NCBI GenBank assembly: GCA_964395045.1
Contig: CAYNBE010000103.1
Span: forward strand, 1 to 12,872
Source: UBA1413 sp964395045
GTDB taxonomy: Bacteria > Bacteroidota > Bacteroidia > Bacteroidales > Prolixibacteraceae
Reading direction: 5' to 3'
DNA length: 12,872 nt
The notes under the pieces are model-generated. The model had not been told where the DNA came from. It ran no database searches and worked only from the letters and a program-made list of their open reading frames with translations. Numbering within the stretch: the first letter of the stretch is position 1; every line of letters starts with the position of its first letter. Shown here piece after piece: positions 8,318 through 12,872 of the stretch. Position numbers and translations under genes: made by a program.

Positions 8318-8752
8318 TCAGAAATAATTCTTGGTGGTTTATGATAGTCCAACGGCTTGCATCTGCACACCGGAAGGAAGATTCAGGAATATTTTCACAA
8401 TCTGGGAAACGATATAATTCTACCCAAAATTTAGACAACTGGGTAAGTTTTCTAAACAAAGTATTATTGATTCCATATTTTACCTCAAAATTGTCTCAGA
8501 TGATCGTTTTTTAACAGGGCTGGCAACCCGTTTACGGCTATATTAAAAAAGTGATTGCACTCAACCACGATCCCTACCAGTGTACGCAATAAAAAAAGGT
8601 ACAATGGCCGTAATCGAACGTTTCTCCTCACAACGGGGACCACCTGAGCAGGAATTGACGGTGATGTATTTTGTTTTTAAAAGAACCGAGAAATAAAACG
8701 GAATTGGGTAATTATCATTATCTTTGATGTAATTGTCAAAACAACAACAACC
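8318..8752. other. 435-bp spacer with two short coding-like fragments
   Basis: No complete gene is supported here. Two stretches translate to protein-like sequence in different plus-strand frames. One, 8518-8592, reads GWQPVYGYIKKVIALNHD and on to a stop. The other is a 30-codon ORF with ATG at 8604 and stop at 8694-8696 (begins MAVIERFSSQ). They might be remains of one decayed gene, but no family was recognised and chance is possible. The -7 box for the mannanase lies at the right end. No convincing terminator for the esterase was found; the weak hairpin TACCCA/TGGGTA at 8421-8445 lacks a T run. Confidence 0.45.
8719..8726 (+). promoter_or_regulatory. Bacteroidota-type -7 box upstream of the GH26 mannanase
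   Basis: TATCTTTG matches TAnnTTTG exactly and ends 26 nt before the ATG at 8753. A TTG at 8704-8706 is too close to serve as a standard -33 box, so only the -7 part is clear. The leader between is A/C-rich (ACAACAACAACC) with no Shine-Dalgarno site. Confidence 0.6.
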
Positions 8753-10438
8753 ATGACCCGGTTTCTGAGGATATTGATGCCACTTGTTCTTTCAGTGCTT
8801 CAGGCTTTTCCGCAGGAAATAAAGACAGAAGCCGAAAATGGGGTACGTTCGGGCTCCCTTACCATACAAAAAACCATTTCAGGATACTCCGGTTCAGGAT
8901 ATGTAGGCCGTTTCGAAAACGGCAGCGACAAGCTGACTTTGTCTGTGCCGGTAGTTTCTGAAGGGCAGTATGATATTTTCATCGGTTACTGTTCGGAATA
9001 TGGAACCAAAACCATCAATGTGGAAGTAAACGGAACCAGAAGCGCACTGGAAATCCCCAAACTGGACGGCAAATTCCACGAAGTAAAATTCGGTTCCATG
9101 TACCTGAAATCAGGAGAAGTGCAGGTTATCATCACTCCTAACTGGACCTGGTTCCACATTGATTATGTCAGATTTGTAAGATCAGAAAACACAGGAACCG
9201 GTTTCACAATTCCGGAGTCGCCGGTAAATCCGAATTCCATCCGGGTGACGAAGAATCTTTATTCTTTTCTGAAAGACAATTTCCTGAAAAAGACGGTATC
9301 GGGAGTAATGACACTTAAGCCGTTAAGCAATCCCACAAATGAAATTACCTACCTGAAATCAGCCACCGGAAAGGAACCAGCCCTGCTGGGTCTTGATTTC
9401 ATGGATCACACCAACAGCAACTGGGTAAACAATCCCGATCTGGTAAAGGATGCAATCACCTGGTGGAAGCGGAACGGAATCGTGGCCCTATGCTGGCACT
9501 GGCGGGACCCTTCCCGGGAAACAACCGAATTCTATACTGAAAAAACCAGTTTTGATGTAACGGTAGTGAACAATCCGGAATCAGACGGGTACAAAGCCAT
9601 GATACATGATATGGATGTAGTGGCCGGATATCTGAAGCAACTGCAGGACTCCGGGGTTGCTGTGCTTTGGCGGCCTCTTCACGAAGCAGCAGGCGGCTGG
9701 TTCTGGTGGGGGGCGAAGGGGGCTGATCCCTGCATCAAACTCTGGCAGCTGATGTACAACCGGTTCACCGGTTATCACCATCTGAACAACCTGATCTGGG
9801 TATGGACTACCACCGATGACAGCAAAGCGTTGACCTGGTATCCCGGAGATTCTTATGTCGATATTCTCGGAATGGATATTTACCCGGGAGAATACCAGCA
9901 CGGATCTCAAATCATCTCATTCAGAAGGGTAAAAGAGATTTTCGGGGGAAAGAAAATCATCACCCTCAGCGAATGCGGTTCCATCCCCTACCCGGAACAA
10001 ATGCAGGCCGACGGGGCTTTCTGGTCCTATTTTATGCCCTGGTACGGAACCCACACCAAAGATCCGCAGCACAACTCAATAGTTGACTGGAATAAGATAC
10101 TGGGAAGTGATTTTGTGATCACGCTTGATGAAATGCCAAAGCTTTCGGATACCACTTCGGCCACAGGAATCAGGATACAAAACCGTTCTTCCGTTCCGGT
10201 AAAAGTAAACAGGGAAGACGGGTCTTTACACCTTTTACTGCCTGAATCCGGCGGTGACTTTGCCGTCAGGCTGTTCTCGGTTTCCGGAAAACTGTTGTTT
10301 CAGGACCTCCGTGTCCAAGGACCTGATTTTTCCATCCCCCTGCCCGGGAACCATGCAGGTGTTTACCTGCTTCATGTCTCGGGGAACAATTGCAACGAAG
10401 TAATCAAATTTTTCAGGCAATTAACTCTGTTCAGGTAA
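8753..10438 (+). CDS. Secreted beta-1,4-mannanase: CBM35-like + GH26 + T9SS C-terminal sorting domain
   Basis: Endo-acting beta-mannanase that would cut mannan, glucomannan or galactomannan at or beyond the cell surface. A Sec signal peptide covers about residues 1-20 (cleavage near QAFPQ), with no lipobox. Residues about 24-142 form a CBM35-like carbohydrate-binding beta-sandwich, from EAENG to WTWFHIDYVRF. The GH26 barrel spans about 163-460: CWHWRDP (247-253), the acid/base motif RPLHEAAGGWFWWG (307-320, Glu311), WVWTTTDD, GMDIYPG, and the nucleophile in ITLSECGS (Glu407). Both catalytic glutamates are present. Residues about 488-555 form a type IX secretion sorting domain (VRLFSVSGKLLF, HAGVYLLHVSG, EVIKFF), so the protein should cross the outer membrane by T9SS and then be anchored or released. 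It has its own -7 box. There is no SusC/D partner in the window. Activity on related beta-glycans is less likely given the tryptophan-rich mannanase motif. Confidence 0.93.
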   Translation: MTRFLRILMPLVLSVLQAFPQEIKTEAENGVRSGSLTIQKTISGYSGSGYVGRFENGSDKLTLSVPVVSEGQYDIFIGYCSEYGTKTINVEVNGTRSALEIPKLDGKFHEVKFGSMYLKSGEVQVIITPNWTWFHIDYVRFVRSENTGTGFTIPESPVNPNSIRVTKNLYSFLKDNFLKKTVSGVMTLKPLSNPTNEITYLKSATGKEPALLGLDFMDHTNSNWVNNPDLVKDAITWWKRNGIVALCWHWRDPSRETTEFYTEKTSFDVTVVNNPESDGYKAMIHDMDVVAGYLKQLQDSGVAVLWRPLHEAAGGWFWWGAKGADPCIKLWQLMYNRFTGYHHLNNLIWVWTTTDDSKALTWYPGDSYVDILGMDIYPGEYQHGSQIISFRRVKEIFGGKKIITLSECGSIPYPEQMQADGAFWSYFMPWYGTHTKDPQHNSIVDWNKILGSDFVITLDEMPKLSDTTSATGIRIQNRSSVPVKVNREDGSLHLLLPESGGDFAVRLFSVSGKLLFQDLRVQGPDFSIPLPGNHAGVYLLHVSGNNCNEVIKFFRQLTLFR

Positions 10439-10456
10439 AATGCTCTGGTAGCAAAT

Positions 10457-10474
10457 CCGGACAGTTCCGTCCGG
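10457..10474 (+). terminator. Possible weak hairpin after the mannanase gene
   Basis: CCGGAC (10457-10462) and GTCCGG (10469-10474) form a perfect 6-bp stem with a 6-nt loop, 18 nt after the mannanase stop. There is no T tract, so it would be at best a factor-assisted or 3'-stabilising structure. Confidence 0.3.
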
Positions 10475-10629
10475 GCAACACCGTTCAGGATCACGTGATA
10501 AATACATCCGAAAGTATCTCAGGGAGATGAAAAGCAATCCTGAATAAGCTTAAGGCTTCGCTCCGGAAAGTGATTGAGTTTAAACAAAAAGTATTGTGAT
10601 TGTTCACACTAACCTTCCGGAAAATTTGA

Positions 10630-10637
10630 TATATTTG
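10630..10637 (+). promoter_or_regulatory. Bacteroidota-type -7 box upstream of the PL22-like gene
   Basis: TATATTTG matches TAnnTTTG exactly. It lies 92 nt before the ATG at 10730, implying a leader of roughly 85 nt. No matching TTTG -33 box is at the usual spacing. It sits in a 291-bp spacer in which no gene was recognised. Confidence 0.5.
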
Positions 10638-10729
10638 AATAACTTCAGGAGAAATGAGATCAGGGACTGATCCAGAAAAACCAGAAGCTCCCAGAAAATT
10701 ACCTGTCAATCAAACCATAAAAAAGCGAA

Positions 10730-11956
10730 ATGGAATACATCAAAAGGATGAAGAACACATATCCGGGTCTCATGTTGCTGATCTTGATTACGTCATGTAA
10801 TTCCGGCAAATATCCGGTTCTTGAAACAGGATCCATGTCGCCGATGCCGGACCGCTGGACCGACAGGGATACCGGTCATAAAATCAGCCGGCTGACCAAC
10901 CGGCAGGGAGAAAACAGGAGTTTCTATTTCCACAACAATCCTTTTCTACCCGCCTCAGAAGGACAAAACAGCAAAATGGTATTTTATGGCGATACAGAAA
11001 ACGGGATGCAACTTTTTTCGGTTGACCTGGGAAACGGGCAAACAGAACAAATCACAGCAAAAAAGGGAGTCACCGGAGAAATTGTCGGACCGACCGGAAG
11101 GAAAGTATATTATCAGTGCGGTGACTCTGTTTTTTCGACGGGTGTTGAGAACAGGGAAACCAGGTTGATTTTTATCTTTCCCGACACGGTCCGCGGAAGG
11201 ATATCGACGCTGAATGCGGATGAGACATTGCTTGCCGGTTCCATATCCACTTCCGCAGAAGCTGATATCTTCAGACAATTTCCCGAAAAGAGGGGATTTT
11301 TTAACCGAGTGTATGAGGCTAAACTGAGAAGGTCGTTGTTTACATTAACAGTTGAAACAGGTGAACTGAAAATCATTCATTCGGAAAATGCATGGCTCAA
11401 CCATATACAGTTTTCACCGACAGATCCCAGATTGCTGATGTTCTGTCATGAAGGACCCTGGCACCTTGTCGACAGGATCTGGACCATCCGGATAGACGGA
11501 GGGGTACCTGTACTGATGCACCGGAGAACCGTGGAGCGGGAGATTGCAGGTCATGAATTTTTCAGCCGGGATGGTAAACGGATTTGGTTCGACCTTCAGA
11601 TTCCCCGCGGAGAGACATTCTGGCTGGCTTCAGTGGACATCCTTTCCGGAGAGACTATCCGGTATGCCATGGAACGCAACGAGTGGTCCATCCATTTTAA
11701 CATTTCACCCGACCAGAAGTTATTTGCGGGCGACGGAGGGGATCCCGGGCAGGTGGCCAGGGCAGAAGACGGCATGTGGATTTACCTGTTCAGGCCAGAA
11801 GAAGACCGGCTTGTTTCCGAAAAACTGGTCAACATGAAACACCACCAATACCAGCTCGAACCCAATGTCCATTTTTCACCCGATGGGAAAATGATCATTT
11901 TCAGGGCAAATTTTGAAGGGCATTCTGATATATATGCCGTGGAAATCAACAAATAA
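10730..11956 (+). CDS. Oligogalacturonate lyase-like beta-propeller lipoprotein (PL22 family-like)
   Basis: Exported seven-bladed beta-propeller protein resembling oligogalacturonate lyases, which cut short pectic oligomers by beta-elimination. The N terminus is a lipoprotein signal ending LILITSC with Cys23; Met7 (10748) is an in-frame alternative start that leaves the same signal. Propeller blades are suggested by repeated segments such as KMVFYGD, FSPTDPRLLMF, FFSRDGKRIWFD, ISPDQKLFAGDGG and FSPDGKMIIF. PL22-like hallmarks are FCHEGPWHLVDRIW (His240), GHEFFSRDG (His275), SIHFNIS (His322) and the C-terminal HHQYQLEPNVHFSPDG (371-386). The metal-site histidine pair I recall from Yersinia PL22 appears as Asn379/His381, so activity or substrate may differ; many Bacteroidota proteins annotated as oligogalacturonate lyase family share this form. 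Length (408 with signal) suits the family. It stands as a single gene beside hemicellulose enzymes; no KduI/KduD or pectin transporter is present. Confidence 0.8.
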   Translation: MEYIKRMKNTYPGLMLLILITSCNSGKYPVLETGSMSPMPDRWTDRDTGHKISRLTNRQGENRSFYFHNNPFLPASEGQNSKMVFYGDTENGMQLFSVDLGNGQTEQITAKKGVTGEIVGPTGRKVYYQCGDSVFSTGVENRETRLIFIFPDTVRGRISTLNADETLLAGSISTSAEADIFRQFPEKRGFFNRVYEAKLRRSLFTLTVETGELKIIHSENAWLNHIQFSPTDPRLLMFCHEGPWHLVDRIWTIRIDGGVPVLMHRRTVEREIAGHEFFSRDGKRIWFDLQIPRGETFWLASVDILSGETIRYAMERNEWSIHFNISPDQKLFAGDGGDPGQVARAEDGMWIYLFRPEEDRLVSEKLVNMKHHQYQLEPNVHFSPDGKMIIFRANFEGHSDIYAVEINK

Positions 11957-12208
11957 TAGTTCCCGTCATAAAGGTGCATGAAGATATTCCCGGACAATTA
12001 GGGCCATGAAAACAAATGCTGTTTCTGAAATTTAATTTCTCTGTCCATTCACCGATTTCTTTTTCCGTTTCACGGAACATTTACGGCAACTTGCCTGATA
12101 ATAGCGCTTCCCGGGTTTTTTGACTGTAACAATTCGGAGCAAATCCCGTCTACTTATATGAAAGAAAACAGGAAACAAAAACATGTCAGAAACGCTTAAC
12201 AGAAAACA
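11957..12208. other. Spacer with no recognised gene
   Basis: This 252-bp stretch holds only a small TTCCG/CGGAA hairpin at 12063-12077 and a T-rich run near 12115-12121. No exact TAnnTTTG box was found for the downstream gene; TACTTATA at 12151-12158 is only a partial match. Confidence 0.5.
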
Positions 12209-12721
12209 ATGAAAACAAAAATTTTCAGATTGCTACAGGTCATTCTGTTTCTCGCAGCGTTTACAAATCAGGCTGCCGGAAACAGATATCTTCCGGCAAC
12301 ATTAGCCTCAAGCCATGAATACCAGCATCAGCTGACTTCCGCCCTGTACCTGTTCTGTTTGAATTTCAATATCAGTGGCATGGTTCTGGACGCCGACAAT
12401 GAACTTCCGCTTGAAACATGGATGACTGATTTGGGTTTTTGGGAAAACACCATTTATTTGCAGAAAGAACAGGAACGTCCGCTGAGAATGGAACTATGGA
12501 TGACAGATGAGGGCAAATGGCATCCATGTCAAAAGAATGCAGAATTCGACGGAACGAAGATCAAAGGATCAGAGGCACACAACACCAGGGATATTTGGGA
12601 GTGCATGAATTATGTGCCGATTGAAATGGAAGGACTGATCATTTCTGATTCATGGATGACCGATGACCATGTGTGGTGCAATGAGTATTCCGTTACGGTT
12701 TTTACCCCGCTTGAAAAATGA
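12209..12721 (+). CDS. Small secreted protein with four 26-residue WMTD...W repeats, function unknown
   Basis: Function is not known. The 170-residue protein starts with a Sec-type signal (MKTKIFRLLQ, hydrophobic to about residue 19, likely cleavage after NQAAG at 20-24) and should act in the periplasm, outer membrane or outside. From about residue 63 it consists of repeats centred on WMTD-x-x-x-W: W71-W78, W97-W104 and W149-W156. The spacings are 26 and 52 residues, exactly one and two periods. The missing unit falls at residue 123, where the first Trp is Ala but the second (W130) is kept. Each unit tends to begin with an acidic and leucine-rich strand (ELPLET, PLRMEL). Cys50, Cys107, Cys132 and Cys157 are the only cysteines. 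From memory, short secreted Bacteroidota proteins with several LExWMTD repeats exist and are uncharacterised. It is the last gene of the window and is followed by a terminator-like hairpin. Confidence 0.8.
   Translation: MKTKIFRLLQVILFLAAFTNQAAGNRYLPATLASSHEYQHQLTSALYLFCLNFNISGMVLDADNELPLETWMTDLGFWENTIYLQKEQERPLRMELWMTDEGKWHPCQKNAEFDGTKIKGSEAHNTRDIWECMNYVPIEMEGLIISDSWMTDDHVWCNEYSVTVFTPLEK
12395..12706 (+). repeat. Four in-frame 78-bp (26-codon) tandem repeats inside the WMTD protein gene
   Basis: The units span about 12395-12472, 12473-12550, 12551-12628 and 12629-12706. The TGG codon opening WMTD lies at 12419, 12497 and 12653, and the expected position 12575 codes Ala in the degenerate third unit. 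The repeat is clear at protein level; at DNA level only the TGGATGAC(T/A/C)GAT core is conserved, so the duplication is old. Confidence 0.75.
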
Positions 12722-12791
12722 CCGGGCGCAAAGGTAAGAAAAAGTATTTTAAATACCCATAAAGTAGTTTTAGGTTAGATTACATTCGTTT

Positions 12792-12823
12792 GGCTGGACC
12801 CAGGGGGCTTCAGCCTTTTTTTT
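12792..12823 (+). terminator. Probable rho-independent terminator after the WMTD protein gene
   Basis: GGCTGGA (12792-12798) pairs with TTCAGCC (12809-12815), five Watson-Crick pairs followed by a G-U and an A-T pair. A possible inner CCC/GGG stem lies in the loop, and eight T residues follow (12816-12823). It lies about 70 nt after the stop at 12721. No gene was recognised between or to the right end of the window. Confidence 0.7.
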
Positions 12824-12872
12824 ACTCCGGTTACTGCAATTCCTCCGGAATCATGTCAGAACACTTCTATTT

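Noticed and set aside
8421..8456. TACCCA/TGGGTA and TTTAGA/TCTAAA hairpins after the esterase gene
   Set aside because: The two overlap and exclude each other, stems are 6 bp with long loops, and no T run follows, so terminator status is not supported.
10469..10544. Open stretch reading as VPSGQHRSGSRDKY... to a stop at 10544, coding-like
   Set aside because: No start codon follows the upstream in-frame stop, it is only about 25 codons long, and no family is recognisable; it overlaps the post-mannanase hairpin.
12001..12035. ATG AAA ACA start-like sequence at 12006 resembling the MKTK start of the WMTD protein
   Set aside because: It stops after nine codons and has no signal peptide, so there is no evidence for a duplicated gene start.

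Overview
The window reads as a chromosomal piece of a member of the Bacteroidota, probably an environmental Bacteroidales or Marinilabiliales-type saccharolytic bacterium. Three things point there. The mannanase ends in a type IX secretion (T9SS) sorting domain. Perfect TAnnTTTG -7 boxes, the Bacteroidota promoter signature, precede three genes. Shine-Dalgarno sites are absent or weak, and leaders are A-rich. No tRNA, rRNA, CRISPR array, transposase or SusC/SusD pair is visible.

Left part (1-4334, plus strand): a compact D-xylose catabolic operon, xylB (xylulokinase), xylA (xylose isomerase) and xylE-like (D-xylose/H+ symporter), closed by a strong intrinsic terminator at 4300-4334. xylA is unusual. 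Its conserved protein sequence continues about 40 codons upstream of the first in-frame ATG (1698), but that frame holds no ATG, GTG or TTG there. A well-placed ATG at 1570 lies in another frame. One missing G near 1583-1584 would join the two, so xylA has either a frameshift or a non-canonical start.

Middle (4335-6565): a spacer with two imperfect inverted repeats, then a convergent, minus-strand APC-family amino acid permease that appears unrelated to the sugar genes.

Right part (6566-12872, plus strand): three exported carbohydrate-active proteins, each separated by 290-435 bp and each with its own candidate promoter. They are a CE7 acetyl-xylan esterase lipoprotein with an N-terminal beta-sandwich-like extension, a CBM35-GH26 beta-mannanase with a T9SS tail, and a PL22-like oligogalacturonate lyase lipoprotein. 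A small secreted protein follows, built from four exact-period 26-residue 'WMTD...W' repeats, with a terminator-like hairpin about 70 nt downstream.

Taken together, the exported enzymes attack the acetyl groups and backbones of hemicellulose (and, by family, pectic oligomers), while the xyl operon imports and metabolises released xylose. This is a scattered set of plant-wall genes rather than a classical polysaccharide utilisation locus. The least explained items are the WMTD-repeat protein and the xylA start.
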